From positions 1-64,000 of the forward strand of contig VMRT01000002.1 in NCBI GenBank assembly GCA_007713455.1: a DNA stretch of 64,000 nt, read 5' to 3'. A model generated the notes under the pieces. It had not been told where the DNA came from, did no database searches, and worked only from the letters and a program-made list of their open reading frames with translations. A program made the translations under genes and the position numbers. The stretch is from Pseudomonas sp. (GTDB lineage: Bacteria; Pseudomonadota; Gammaproteobacteria; Pseudomonadales; Pseudomonadaceae). Of the stretch, positions 22,852-32,058 are shown piece after piece (within the stretch, counting starts at the first letter, position 1; each line of letters starts with the position of its first letter).

Positions 22852-24429
22852 TCAGATTGCGCGTTCGTTGAGCAGCCGGCCGATCTGCTCGGCCTGGCGC
22901 AGGGCCAGCGCGACGATGGTGAGGGTGGGGTTCTGGCCGCCGCTGGTGGTGAACTGGCTGCCATCGGAGACGAACAGGTTGGGGATGTCATGGCTCTGGC
23001 CCCACTTGTTGACCACGCCGTCACGCGCCTTCGCGCTCATGCGGTTGGTGCCCATGTTGTGGCTGGCCGGGTAGGGCGGCAGCTCGATGATGTCGGTGGC
23101 GCCGGCGGCCTCGTAGCACCTGGCGGTGGCGGCAACGCCGTGCTTGCGCATGGCGGCATCCATCGGGTGATCGCTCTTGGTCACTACCGGAATCGGCAGG
23201 CCGTACTGGTCCTTCTCGGTGGCGTGCAGGGTGATGCGGTTGTTCTCCAGCGGCAGGTCTTCGCCGCACAGCCAGACGCCGGACATGTGGTTGTACTTTT
23301 CCATCCGCGACGTGAACTGCTTGCCCCAGCCCTTGGGCGTCGGGTCGAGGAAGGCGGAGAGGAAGGGCAGGCCGAGGGCAAGGATTTCCAGCCGGTAACC
23401 GCCGACGAAGCCGCGCGACGGGTCGTTGTAGGACTCGTCGGAGATGACCCCGGCGCAGGTGGTGCCGCGGTGCATGTTCACCGGCTTGGGCATCACCGCG
23501 AAAATGCCGGCGGTGGTGTGGGTCATGTAGTTGCGCCCGACCTGGCCGGAGGAGTTGGCCAGCCCGTCGGGGAACATCGCCGAGGCGGAGTTGAGCAACA
23601 GCCGCGGCGACTCGATGGAGTTGCCCGCCACGCAGACCACCCGGGCCTTCTGCCGCTGGATGGTGCCGCTGGCATCGGCGTAGACCACGGCATTGGCGCG
23701 GCCCTTGGCGTCATGCTCGATGCGCAGCACCATCGACTGCGGGCGCACTTCGCAATAACCGCTGGCTTCGGCGCGGGGAATGTCGGTGTAGAGCGTCGAC
23801 CACTTCGCGCCCATCTTGCAGCCCTGCATGCAGAAGCCGAGCTGCTGGCAGGCGGCGCGGTCGTCATAGGGCTCGGTGTTGATCGCCATCGGCCCGGAGA
23901 GGATCTCCTTGTAGCCGACCCGCTTGGCGCCGGTGGCCAGCACCTTGAAGGAGTTGTGCCACGGGTGATAGGCCATGCCGGTGCTCGGCCCGGTCACGCC
24001 CATGTGCTTCTCGGCCTTCTCGTACCAGGGCGCCATCTCGTCCAGCGTCACCGGCCAGTCGAGCAGGTTGGCGCCGGCGATGACGCCATTGATGCTCTGC
24101 ATCTTGAATTCGAAGTCGCGAAAGCGCAGGGCGATGCCGGCCCAGTGCACCGTGCTGCCGCCGACGCCCTTGACGATCCACGCGGGCAGGGTCGGGTTGT
24201 TCTCGGTCAGGTGCCAGCCACCGGCGGCCTGGCGTTTGTCGAGCCAGGAGATCTTCTTGAACATCGCCCACTCGTCGTTCTCGATGTCCTCCAGCGTGTG
24301 GCGCTTGCCGGCTTCCAGCACCACGCTGCGAATCTTCTGCTTGGCCAGCGCGTTGGCGAGCGTCCCGCCGCCGGCGCCGGAGCCGATGATCACCACGACG
24401 CCATCGTCATCCTGGGCAAAAATTGCCAT
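22852..24429 (-). CDS. GMC-family oxidoreductase (gluconate/FAD-dehydrogenase large-subunit type)
   Basis: A 525-residue FAD enzyme. The Rossmann motif is VVIIGSGAGGGTLANALAKQ (residues 12-31), GVGGSTVHWAGIALRF is near 88-103, and the catalytic region with His/Asn is in SHNMGTNRMS and DGSQFTTSGGQNPTLTIVALALR near the C-terminus. A cysteine group CQQLGFCMQGC near 195-205 looks like the iron-sulfur cysteine set of membrane-linked FAD sugar dehydrogenases. Such large subunits work with a small Tat-exported subunit and a cytochrome; the small subunit gene is directly upstream but frameshifted. It could oxidise an alcohol or polyol in the periplasm; the substrate is unknown. Confidence 0.88.
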   Translation of the reverse strand: MAIFAQDDDGVVVIIGSGAGGGTLANALAKQKIRSVVLEAGKRHTLEDIENDEWAMFKKISWLDKRQAAGGWHLTENNPTLPAWIVKGVGGSTVHWAGIALRFRDFEFKMQSINGVIAGANLLDWPVTLDEMAPWYEKAEKHMGVTGPSTGMAYHPWHNSFKVLATGAKRVGYKEILSGPMAINTEPYDDRAACQQLGFCMQGCKMGAKWSTLYTDIPRAEASGYCEVRPQSMVLRIEHDAKGRANAVVYADASGTIQRQKARVVCVAGNSIESPRLLLNSASAMFPDGLANSSGQVGRNYMTHTTAGIFAVMPKPVNMHRGTTCAGVISDESYNDPSRGFVGGYRLEILALGLPFLSAFLDPTPKGWGKQFTSRMEKYNHMSGVWLCGEDLPLENNRITLHATEKDQYGLPIPVVTKSDHPMDAAMRKHGVAATARCYEAAGATDIIELPPYPASHNMGTNRMSAKARDGVVNKWGQSHDIPNLFVSDGSQFTTSGGQNPTLTIVALALRQAEQIGRLLNERAI

Positions 24430-24478
24430 GGGGTATTCCTCGTCTTGTTCTTGTTGTTATCCCGTGTGCACGGAGTGC

Positions 24479-24981
24479 TCAGAGCCAGTTCAGATCGTTG
24501 AAGCCGCGGTTGACGTAGCCGCCGTATTCCCAGGACGAACCCTCGTAGCCGAACAGCGGGAACAGCGCCTTGTTGTCGTACAGGCCGAACATCAGGCTGC
24601 TGCGCACGGCCTTGAAGAAGGGGTGTTTTCGATCTCGGTCAGCAGGGCCACGCGCTCTGCTTCGTCGAGCTGTTCGAATGGCGAGCCATAGGCCAGGCGC
24701 GCCTGCTGTTGCAGGTCGTCCAGGCCGCTAGCGACCAGGGCCGGCTGCTCGTCCACCAGGCCGAGCAGGGGCTGCACGTAGTGGTGGTCGCTGATGAAGG
24801 CGTGGGGAAAGACGTCACGGCCCATGCGCAGAAGGCCATCGGGCAGGTCTGGCAGGCGTTCCTCGGCGAGCAGGTTCACCGGGATCAGTTGCGACAGGCT
24901 GAATGCCAGCAAGGACTGGCCGGAAATGGAAAGAAAACGTCGCCGGTTTAGCGTGCCGTGCGGGCGAGCTGAATCGTGCAT
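24479..24981 (-). pseudogene. Gluconate 2-dehydrogenase subunit 3-like, frameshifted
   Basis: The reading frame from ATG 24981 begins with a twin-arginine signal (LNRRRFLSISGQSLLAFSLSQ). It follows the subunit-3 pattern through LDEAERVALLTEIENTP near residue 120, then shifts and ends at 24592. Adding one C to the CCCC run at about 24622 restores a frame reading FFKAVRSSLMFGLYDNKALF and on to GFNDLNWL, stopping at 24479. So one base has been lost, or the run was misread. The small subunit exports and supports the GMC large subunit encoded 49 bp downstream; without the conserved tail it may fail. No cytochrome subunit gene is next to it. Confidence 0.85.
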
Positions 24982-25072
24982 GACATGGCTCCTGATTATT
25001 ACCGGCGGTTCCGTGGTGCTCGGAATGCTGGCGATCTTGTTATGCGAAGAGTTTGTTCCGCAAAACAGTAGG

Positions 25073-25088
25073 AGCAGTTGTCATGCCA
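25073..25088 (-). promoter_or_regulatory. Sigma-54 (-24/-12) promoter of the butanediol/acetoin operon
   Basis: On the minus strand TGGCATGACAACTGCT has the GG-N10-GC spacing of sigma-54 promoters and matches most of the TGGCAC-N5-TTGC consensus. It lies about 92 bp upstream of the small-subunit start at 24981. The divergent gene encodes a sigma-54 activator, which fits. Confidence 0.75.
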
Positions 25089-25171
25089 ACTTTTAGTGAG
25101 AGCTTCAGATGTTGGTAGTAGATTGATAAATATGGTTTTTTGGTAACTTTACGGTGCTTATGTATTTAATG

Positions 25172-25222
25172 TGTAAAGCGCTTTAGGCGTTACACCTGTA
25201 AAGCGCTGTAAAGCGTTTTACA
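25172..25222. promoter_or_regulatory. Repeated TGTAAAGCG motifs, probable activator enhancer
   Basis: TGTAAAGCG occurs at 25172-25180, 25197-25205 and 25207-25215. Inverted versions are at 25179-25185 (CGCTTTA), 25188-25194 (CGTTACA) and 25214-25222 (CGTTTTACA). The block is about 90-150 bp upstream of the sigma-54 promoter, a normal enhancer distance, and between it and the activator gene. I infer binding by the AcoR-type protein. Confidence 0.65.
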
Positions 25223-25377
25223 GTACGGCGACAAACAATATGAATAGAAAAAGTGCTTCTAAAGTTCAGGCTGGTCTGTCCGGGTCAATGGTTTATCCTT
25301 CGTTTATTGCAAAACAATAAAGCGTTTCACTGGAGTCGCCTGCGCTCGGTCTGGCGCGAGCACTTCGAGGAGGATGC

Positions 25378-27309
25378 ATGAATCTGCTATCCGGTCCGGT
25401 CAGCCATATCGACGCGGTGCTATCGCTGGCCAATGCGCCGCACCTGCCCGGTGATCGTGATCCGATCATCGCGCGCTCCTGGCACCGCTGTGTGCACGAC
25501 TACGGCCTGGATCCGGCGCGGCCTGCCGAAGCCCGCTTCGTCCCGCGGCAGGTGCTGCGCGAACATCAGGATCAGGCCGACGAGCTGATCAATGTCGCCC
25601 GCGCCGGCGTCGAGCAGCTCTACCGGCAGATCGCCGAGCTGGGTTACGTGATCCTGCTGACCGACAACCGCGGTATCGCAGTGCAGTTTCTCGGCGACCC
25701 GGCAGACGAAAAGGCGCATCGCAAGACCGGCCTGTTCCTCGGTTCGGACTGGGGCGAAGACCATGCCGGCACCTGCGCAGTCGGCACCTGCATCAAGGAG
25801 CAGCAGGCGCTCACCTGTCACCAGCAGGATCATTTCAGCGTCTGGCATACCAACCTCACCTGCACCGCGGTGCCCATGTTCAACCCGCACGGCCAGCTGC
25901 TGGCAGTGCTGGATATCTCCGCGCTGCATTCACCACCGACCAAGGATTCCCAGACCTTCGCCCTGCAGCTGGTCAAGCAGTACGCGCGGATGATCGAGGA
26001 TGCCTATTTCATGCGCGTCTATCGCGAGCGGCCGATCCTCTGTTTCGACGGCTCCCGAGAGTTCGTCCTGATCAACCGCCGCTACCTGCTGGCACTGGGA
26101 GACGATGGCGAGCTGCTCGCCGGCAACACCGCCGCCCGGGGTCTGCTGGCCGAACACGGGTTGATGATGCCGGGCCCCTTTGGCACCCCGGCGCAGGCGC
26201 GCATCGATCAGCTGTTCGATTGCGAACTGAGCGATGTGCTGAGCATTCCCTACGCCAGCCATGACCAGGTTCGCGCCTTTCGCACCCATCGCCACCAGTT
26301 GTTCTTCGCCGCCTTGATGGAGCCGCGTCGCCGTGCACCGGAGCCGGCCGAACGCAGCGCGCCCGGTGGGCATGCCGCGCTCGATGCCCTGGCCGACGAT
26401 GACCCGGTGATGCGCAAGATGCTGGCCCGCGCCAAGCGTCTATGCAGCGAGCCGCTGAACGTACTGCTCAATGGCGAGACCGGCACCGGCAAGGAACGCT
26501 TGGCCAAAGCGCTGCACGAAAGCGGTTGCCGGCGCAGCAAACCTTTCGTGGCGATCAACTGCGGCGCCATGCCCGAGTCGCTGATCGAAAGCGAGCTGTT
26601 TGGCTACGCCCCTGGCACCTTTACCGGCGCCCGTAGCAAGGGCATGCGCGGGCTGATCCAGCAGGCCGACGGCGGCACGCTGTTCCTCGATGAAATCGGC
26701 GACATGCCGCTGCACTTGCAGACCCGGCTGTTACGGGTGCTGGCCGAGCAGGAAGTGATGCCGCTGGGTGCCGAGAAACCGGTGAAGGTGGATATCCGCG
26801 TGGTGGCCGCCAGCCACCGCGACCTGCGGCAGATGGTAGAGAGCGGGGCGTTTCGCGAGGACCTGTTCTACCGCCTGAACGGCGCGTCGCTGAAGCTGCC
26901 TCCGCTGCGCGAGCGCGCCGACAAGGGCTTCCTCATCGAGCGGGTGTTCGCCGAACTCGCCGAGGGCCGGCCGGGCAATCCGCACCTGCGTGGCGATGCC
27001 ATGAGTGCGCTGCTGGCCTATCCCTGGCCGGGCAACATCCGCGAGCTGCGCAACGTATTGCAGTACGCACTGGCGACCTGTGAGGGTGATGAGATCACCG
27101 TGCAGGATCTGCCGGACGAGTGCCTGCCACCGATTCTGGCGCGCTGTCGTCAGTCGTCGGCCCCGTCCGAACCCGAGTCGGCGTCGGCACTGCGCGACCA
27201 GCTGCGCCGGCATCGCTGGAACGTCAGCGCCGTCGCGAGGGAACTAGGCGTGTCGCGCCCGACGGTGTACCGGCGCATGCGCGTGCTGGGTATCGAAGCG
27301 CCGGTATGA
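25378..27309 (+). CDS. acoR: AcoR-type sigma-54-dependent activator
   Basis: A 643-residue enhancer-binding protein. An N-terminal GAF-like sensor region (about 70-200) contains the LGSDWGEDHAGTCAVGTCIKE segment typical of the AcoR group. The AAA+ domain (about 335-575) has Walker A GETGTGKE near 366, the sigma-54 contact loop as GTFTGA near 413, and Walker B GGTLFLDEIGD near 435. A C-terminal Fis-type helix-turn-helix (WNVSAVARELGVSRPTVYRRM) is at about 615-640. It is divergent from the catabolic operon, with the enhancer repeats and sigma-54 promoter between them. It should activate the operon on sensing acetoin or butanediol; the inducer is inferred. GAGGAGG lies just ahead of ATG 25378. 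Confidence 0.92.
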   Translation: MNLLSGPVSHIDAVLSLANAPHLPGDRDPIIARSWHRCVHDYGLDPARPAEARFVPRQVLREHQDQADELINVARAGVEQLYRQIAELGYVILLTDNRGIAVQFLGDPADEKAHRKTGLFLGSDWGEDHAGTCAVGTCIKEQQALTCHQQDHFSVWHTNLTCTAVPMFNPHGQLLAVLDISALHSPPTKDSQTFALQLVKQYARMIEDAYFMRVYRERPILCFDGSREFVLINRRYLLALGDDGELLAGNTAARGLLAEHGLMMPGPFGTPAQARIDQLFDCELSDVLSIPYASHDQVRAFRTHRHQLFFAALMEPRRRAPEPAERSAPGGHAALDALADDDPVMRKMLARAKRLCSEPLNVLLNGETGTGKERLAKALHESGCRRSKPFVAINCGAMPESLIESELFGYAPGTFTGARSKGMRGLIQQADGGTLFLDEIGDMPLHLQTRLLRVLAEQEVMPLGAEKPVKVDIRVVAASHRDLRQMVESGAFREDLFYRLNGASLKLPPLRERADKGFLIERVFAELAEGRPGNPHLRGDAMSALLAYPWPGNIRELRNVLQYALATCEGDEITVQDLPDECLPPILARCRQSSAPSEPESASALRDQLRRHRWNVSAVARELGVSRPTVYRRMRVLGIEAPV

Positions 27310-27323
27310 CCGGCGCCAGGGCT

Positions 27324-28844
27324 CTACTCGCTGACCGGCTGTTCCGCCGGCGAGGCTTTTTCAGCGGCGATATCGAAGGCAATGCTCCAGTTGTGCAGTG
27401 GGTAGGGCTGGTGCACCAGTGCCTTGATGTTGGCTTCGGCAGGCATGAGGTCGGGCAGGTATTCGTAGGTGGCGTCGGCGCGCATCGGGTCGCTGTCGCG
27501 CAGCTGGCCAGCGCCGCCGACCTGGTGGCTGGCGTAGCTGATGCGTGGCTGGCCGCTGAAGCCGCGACTGGCACGCAGCCGCACGACGGTGTCGGCGACG
27601 ATGTCGACGGCTTCGATGGGCACTTCGCCGTTGTCGTCACGCAGCACGAAACCCTTGTTCTTCACGTCGCGGGCCTGGTGGCCGAGGTACGGCTGGTCGA
27701 ACGCCAATGGCGGGTGCGGCACGTGGTAATCGATCAGCACGTCGCGGCCGTCCACCGTGGCCTGGCGCGGTGCGAGCGGGGTCCAGCCCTTACGCTCGAT
27801 GACGACGCGATGGTAGACCTTGCCGAGCATTTGGCCGAACCAGCGATAGCCGTTCGCCGACAGGTGCACGCCCTTGTCGGTGTAGGGGTAGACCGGGCCG
27901 ACCAGGTACCAGCCGGGTTCTTCCTGGGCCAGTTCCCATTGCGCCATGCCGACCGCGAGCGAACCGTCTTTGACCGAGGATTTGGCGTCGGTCTGGTAGC
28001 TGAAGAAGGCCGGCATCTTTTCCTGCCCGGCGATGGCCTTGGCGGCGTCGGCGTAGAGGTCGTCGCGCAGCTCGCGCAGTTTGGCCTTGTAGTACGCCTG
28101 ATCGTTCTTGCCGCCGTTGGTGTGGGAATAGTCGTACTCGCCCTGCAACCAGAAGAACGCGCTGAGGCTGTAACTGGCCTGCTGCGCATCGGCCAGCGCC
28201 TTGGCCTGATCGACCGCCTGGGTCACGCGCAGGTATTCGTTGGTGCCGCCGGTTTTCGAGAGCTGGGCAATGGAGCGGCCCGAGGTCGAGGCGTTGCTGG
28301 CGACGAACAGGTGATCCGGATCGGTGTCGCGGCCGAGGTGATGCAGATAGAGCCGGCGTGCCATGTTCAGCGCGCCGACTTCCACCGATTCGCCTTCTTC
28401 CTGCGCCTGCGGCGCGAGCTTGCCGACCTTTTCTGCATCGAGCACCACGGCCGCGTTGCTCTTCTGCTGAACCACGGCGCGCAACGGCGTGAAGGCCGCT
28501 TCGCCCACCGGTTTGAACGCCGCGCCGCTGAACGCAGCCGAGCGTGGCGACTGGCCGAGCATGAGGTTGTCGTAGCGCGGTGCCACCGAGAGCGCTGGCC
28601 AGCCTTCGGCGGCGGAGGCGAGCGACTGGCCGTAGGTGATGATGTGGTTGTATTTGCTCTCCAGCGGCTGGGTCAGCTCGTTCGGCTTGGCCAGGAGCTC
28701 GGCGGTCAGGCGCTTGTTCTCGGCGTCGCGCGCGGCCAGCTGCGCCTCTGTTTCGGCCGCCAGGCTGGGCGTGGCCAGGGCGAGCAGGAGTGCGGCGGCG
28801 AGGGTGCTGAGCAGGATCGTCGGTTGATCAGGGCGATGGGGCAT
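27324..28844 (-). CDS. Secreted SGNH/sialate-O-acetylesterase-like protein
   Basis: A 506-residue protein with a signal peptide (about residues 1-29, ending LATPSLAAE). The hydrolase-like body shows the serine in YNHIITYGQSLASAAEG (about 73), WLQGEYD near 230 and the D-x-x-H pair in TDKGVHLSANGYRWFG near 325. These match SGNH/carbohydrate-esterase features of the sialate O-acetylesterase group. The last 150 residues form a beta-rich domain. It likely removes ester groups from an extracellular polymer; the substrate is unknown. It converges with acoR (14 bp gap), so the function is probably unrelated to acetoin. Confidence 0.72.
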   Translation of the reverse strand: MPHRPDQPTILLSTLAAALLLALATPSLAAETEAQLAARDAENKRLTAELLAKPNELTQPLESKYNHIITYGQSLASAAEGWPALSVAPRYDNLMLGQSPRSAAFSGAAFKPVGEAAFTPLRAVVQQKSNAAVVLDAEKVGKLAPQAQEEGESVEVGALNMARRLYLHHLGRDTDPDHLFVASNASTSGRSIAQLSKTGGTNEYLRVTQAVDQAKALADAQQASYSLSAFFWLQGEYDYSHTNGGKNDQAYYKAKLRELRDDLYADAAKAIAGQEKMPAFFSYQTDAKSSVKDGSLAVGMAQWELAQEEPGWYLVGPVYPYTDKGVHLSANGYRWFGQMLGKVYHRVVIERKGWTPLAPRQATVDGRDVLIDYHVPHPPLAFDQPYLGHQARDVKNKGFVLRDDNGEVPIEAVDIVADTVVRLRASRGFSGQPRISYASHQVGGAGQLRDSDPMRADATYEYLPDLMPAEANIKALVHQPYPLHNWSIAFDIAAEKASPAEQPVSE

Positions 28845-29083
28845 GAAGTTGTTCCGGATGCGCTGGGCAGTTTCGTGCGGCTGCCTGCGGGCGAGCCGTG
28901 GACAATTGGCGAACGCGCTTTCGACGATGGCGAAGGAGGTAAGTTCGCGGCCGCCATGTCGATGGCGGATTGGCTATGCTGTCGCGCATTCGAACAGCGA
29001 TGCGCAGCAGGCTTCGGCAGGTCGAACGATGCCGCTGCCGGCCGTTCCCATGCACGTCATCCCGTTACCAGAGGAGAATTCCA

Positions 29084-30094
29084 ATGAGCCACAAAGCCAT
29101 ATTCGTACAGCCCGGCGGCGGTTATGACCGGGTCATCGTTGGCACCAGCGAGGCCCCCAGGCCGGAGGCCGGCGAGATCACCGTGCGCCTGCGCGCCAAC
29201 TCGCTCAACTACCACGATTTCGCGGTGGTCAGCGGCATGTGGGGCCCCAGCGAGCCGCGCATTCCCATGGCCGATGGTGCCGGTGAAGTGGTGGCGGTGG
29301 GTTCGGGCGTGACTGAATTCGCCGTTGGCGATGCGGTGGTCAGCACCTTCTTCCCCGACTGGCTGGCCGGTGAGCCGCTGATCGAGGGTTTCGCCACGGT
29401 GCCGGGCGATGGCGTCGATGGTTATGCACGGGAAATGGTCACCGCGCGCGCCACCTCGTTCACCCACGCACCCAAGGGCTACAGCCATGCCGAGGCGTCT
29501 ACCCTGACCACCGCCGGCCTCACTGCCTGGCGTGCGCTTATGGCCGACGGCAAGCTGAAACCCGGCGACAGCGTGCTGATCCAGGGCACCGGCGGCGTTT
29601 CCATCTTTGCCCTGCAGTTCGCCAAGATGGCCGGCGCCACGGTCATCGCCACCTCGTCCAGCGATGCCAAGCTGGAGCGCCTGCGCGAGATGGGCGCCGA
29701 TCACCTGATCAACTACCGCAGCACGCCGGCCTGGGGCGAGACGGTGCGCAAGATGACCGACGGCCGCGGCGTCGACCATGTGATCGAAGTCGGTGGGCCG
29801 GCGACGCTGGAGCAGTCGATGGTGGCGGCGCGCATCGGTGGGCATATCTCGGTGATCGGCATCCTCACCGGGGTTGCCGGCGAGCTGCCGCTGGTACCGG
29901 CGCTGGTGCGCCAGCTGCGTCTGCAGGGCGTGCTGGTGGGCAGCCGCGCGCAGCAGCAGGAGATGATCCGCGCCATCGATGCCAACGGCATCCGCCCGGT
30001 AATCGACAAGCACTTCGCCGTGGACGCTATCGTCGAGGCGTTCCGCTACCAGGAAACCAACCAGCACTTCGGCAAGATCTGCCTGGATATCTGA
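29084..30094 (+). CDS. Zinc-type alcohol dehydrogenase-like NAD(P) oxidoreductase
   Basis: A 336-residue medium-chain reductase. The N-terminal GroES-like part has RLRANSLNYHDFAVVSGMWG and PMADGAGEVVAVG, and the nucleotide fold has SVLIQGTGGVSIFALQFAKMAGATVIATSSS near residues 165-195. Cys/His zinc ligands of true alcohol dehydrogenases are not evident at the usual first position (NYHDF instead of a C-G-T-D type), so a quinone-oxidoreductase-like activity without catalytic zinc is likely. ATG 29084 has GAGGAGAATTCC upstream, which rules out the longer reading frame. It stands alone, divergent from the esterase-like gene. Confidence 0.85.
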   Translation: MSHKAIFVQPGGGYDRVIVGTSEAPRPEAGEITVRLRANSLNYHDFAVVSGMWGPSEPRIPMADGAGEVVAVGSGVTEFAVGDAVVSTFFPDWLAGEPLIEGFATVPGDGVDGYAREMVTARATSFTHAPKGYSHAEASTLTTAGLTAWRALMADGKLKPGDSVLIQGTGGVSIFALQFAKMAGATVIATSSSDAKLERLREMGADHLINYRSTPAWGETVRKMTDGRGVDHVIEVGGPATLEQSMVAARIGGHISVIGILTGVAGELPLVPALVRQLRLQGVLVGSRAQQQEMIRAIDANGIRPVIDKHFAVDAIVEAFRYQETNQHFGKICLDI

Positions 30095-30156
30095 AGCCTG
30101 GCGTCGGCGGCGGCTGCGTTTAGAATGCGCGGCCACGCTGCCGACGATGCCCGCCC

Positions 30157-31092
30157 ATGACGCCCGAACACCTCACCACCCTGCAAAATCGCCTGCTCGA
30201 CGCATTGGCCAATGTGCCCGACGAGACGCGACGACTGTTCCATGGTCGCGGCCGCTGCTATCCGGGGCTCGAACAGCTGACCGTCGACTGGCTGCAGGGC
30301 GTGGTGCTGGTGGCGCTGTTCCGTGATCCGGGCGAGGCGGAACGGGCGGCGCTAGAGCAGATGCTCATGGCGCTGACGGAATCCCCGGCCTGGCAGCAGA
30401 GCCAGGCACAGCGCTTGCTCCTGCAGCATCGCTATCTGCCGGACGCGCCGACCGAGGCGTTACTGGGAGATGTGCCCGCCGAGTGGCAGATCAGCGAGAA
30501 CGGCCTGCACTACAAGCTCGATCTCGGGCGCAAGCAGAACAACGGCCTGTTTCTCGACATGCGCTACGGCCGATGCTGGGTGCAGGAAAATGCGCAGGGC
30601 AAGCGGGTGCTCAATCTGTTTGCCTACACCTGCGGCTTCTCGGTCGCGGCGATTGCCGGTGGCGCCGAGCATGTGGTGAATCTGGATATGGCCAGCGCGG
30701 CGCTGACCCGTGGGCGGGAGAACCACCGCCTGAATGGCCACGATCTCGGCAGGGTGAGCTTTCTCGGTCACGAGCTGTTCAAATCCTGGGGCAAGGTGCG
30801 CAAGCTCGGGCCGTATGACCTGATCATCATCGACCCGCCTTCCTTCCAGAAGGGCAGCTTCGCCCTGACCCGCGATTACCAGAAGATCCTGCGCAAGCTG
30901 CCGGAGTTGCTGAACGGCGGCGGCCAGGTGCTGGCCTGCGTGAATGACCCGGATATCGGCGCGGACTTCCTGATCCAGGGCATGGCTGCCGAGGCGCCGC
31001 AGCTGCGCTTCGAGCAGCGCCTGGAGAACCCGCCGGAGTTTCCTGACATCAGCCCCGAGAGCGGGCTCAAGGCACTGCTGTTTTCGGCATGA
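30157..31092 (+). CDS. Class I SAM-dependent (RlmK-like) methyltransferase
   Basis: A 311-residue methyltransferase. The SAM-binding motif I is VLNLFAYTCGFSVAAIAGGAEHVVNLDMA near 155-180, and the catalytic motif IV is LIIIDPPSFQKG near 230-240. ENGLHYKLDLGRKQNNGLFLDMRYGR is the PUA-adjacent segment of RlmI/RlmK-type 23S rRNA cytosine or guanosine methyltransferases. Substrate is therefore probably rRNA, but the exact base is not known. No operon partner; it converges with the siderophore binding-protein gene. Confidence 0.82.
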   Translation: MTPEHLTTLQNRLLDALANVPDETRRLFHGRGRCYPGLEQLTVDWLQGVVLVALFRDPGEAERAALEQMLMALTESPAWQQSQAQRLLLQHRYLPDAPTEALLGDVPAEWQISENGLHYKLDLGRKQNNGLFLDMRYGRCWVQENAQGKRVLNLFAYTCGFSVAAIAGGAEHVVNLDMASAALTRGRENHRLNGHDLGRVSFLGHELFKSWGKVRKLGPYDLIIIDPPSFQKGSFALTRDYQKILRKLPELLNGGGQVLACVNDPDIGADFLIQGMAAEAPQLRFEQRLENPPEFPDISPESGLKALLFSA

Positions 31093-31104
31093 CGCTGGGT
31101 CGAG

Positions 31105-32058
31105 TCAGTCCCTTGTGACCGGCTCTGCATCGGCCTTGCCGAGCAAGCTCTCGACGTCCTCGATCACCTGCAGTGCCGCCAGCGGACCGCCGACGGACGT
31201 CCACAGCGAGCCGTCGACAGCGCCGAAGCGTTTGCTCTGCAGCGCGGAGAGCTGGCCGAACGCCGGGGTCTGTTCGGCCTGACGCATGGCCTCGACCGCC
31301 TCGCCGCTGGTAGCCAGGGTGCCGATCACCAGCCAGTCGGCATCCAGCAGTTCCAGTGACTCCAGGCTCAGTGCCATCGAGTGGGTGTGGCCGGGGTCCT
31401 GCTGATGGGCGGGGCGGGTGAGGCCGAGGTCTTCGACGACCGTGCTGGCGAAGGCGTCCTTGAACATGTACGAGGGGCCCTTGGGATTCCAGCGCACGAT
31501 GCTGAGGGTTTCGCCCTGATGCGTGCTCAGCCGCTCGCGCGCCTGCTCGACCCGGGCGCGGTAGCGGTCCAGCACGGCGTTGGCTTCGGCGTTCTTGTTC
31601 AGGATCTGCGCGGTGCGCTGCATGGATTCCTGCCAGGGGCGACCCCAGCGGTAGGTGATGACGGTCGGTGCGATCTCGTTGAGGATCGCCAGCTGCTCCG
31701 GCTTTACCGGGCCGGTGAGGATCAGATCGGGCTCCAGTTCGAGCAGGGTTTCCAGATTCGGATTGTCCAGATCACCGACCACCGGGACGTCGGCCGGCAG
31801 CTTGCCCTCGAGGTAGCGCGGCGGTGCGGCCTGGCCGCGGCCGTTGATGGTGCCGACCGGGGTGACGCCAAGTGCGAGTGCGGTATCCAGATCGATTTCG
31901 CTGAGGGTGATCACCCGCTTCGGCGTTTCCGGCACGTTGACGGTGTTGCCCATGGCATCGCTCACCTGGCGCGTATCGGCCAGGGCGGGCAGGGCGGGCA
32001 GGGCGAGCAGGCTGGCCAGCAGAGCGGCGGCCAGGGGACGTGGGGTCTTGAGGGTCAT
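31105..32058 (-). CDS. Iron-siderophore ABC transporter substrate-binding protein
   Basis: A 317-residue periplasmic binding protein (FecB/FhuD type). The signal peptide covers about residues 1-27 (LLASLLALPALPALAD) with no lipobox cysteine. The body has VSDAMGNTVNVPETPKRVITLSEIDLDTALALGVTPVG and LETLLELEPDLILTG. It catches the ferric siderophore after the outer-membrane receptor and hands it to the FecCD permease. Its start overlaps the ATPase gene by 4 bp, so it is the last gene of the uptake operon. The ligand is unknown. Confidence 0.93.
   Translation of the reverse strand: MTLKTPRPLAAALLASLLALPALPALADTRQVSDAMGNTVNVPETPKRVITLSEIDLDTALALGVTPVGTINGRGQAAPPRYLEGKLPADVPVVGDLDNPNLETLLELEPDLILTGPVKPEQLAILNEIAPTVITYRWGRPWQESMQRTAQILNKNAEANAVLDRYRARVEQARERLSTHQGETLSIVRWNPKGPSYMFKDAFASTVVEDLGLTRPAHQQDPGHTHSMALSLESLELLDADWLVIGTLATSGEAVEAMRQAEQTPAFGQLSALQSKRFGAVDGSLWTSVGGPLAALQVIEDVESLLGKADAEPVTRD

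Noticed and set aside
22810..24501. A 563-codon open frame on the plus strand opposite the GMC gene
   Set aside because: It is a GC-rich antisense shadow with low-complexity composition; the minus-strand frame carries the FAD motif and conserved GMC segments.
25172..25222. Repeated TGTAAAGCG considered as a replication-origin iteron or CRISPR
   Set aside because: Only three direct copies, in an intergenic gap beside a sigma-54 promoter and no replication gene; an activator enhancer explains it better.
27120..29087. A 655-codon plus-strand frame opposite the esterase-like gene
   Set aside because: It overlaps the end of acoR in another frame and has no family features; the minus-strand frame has a signal peptide and SGNH motifs.
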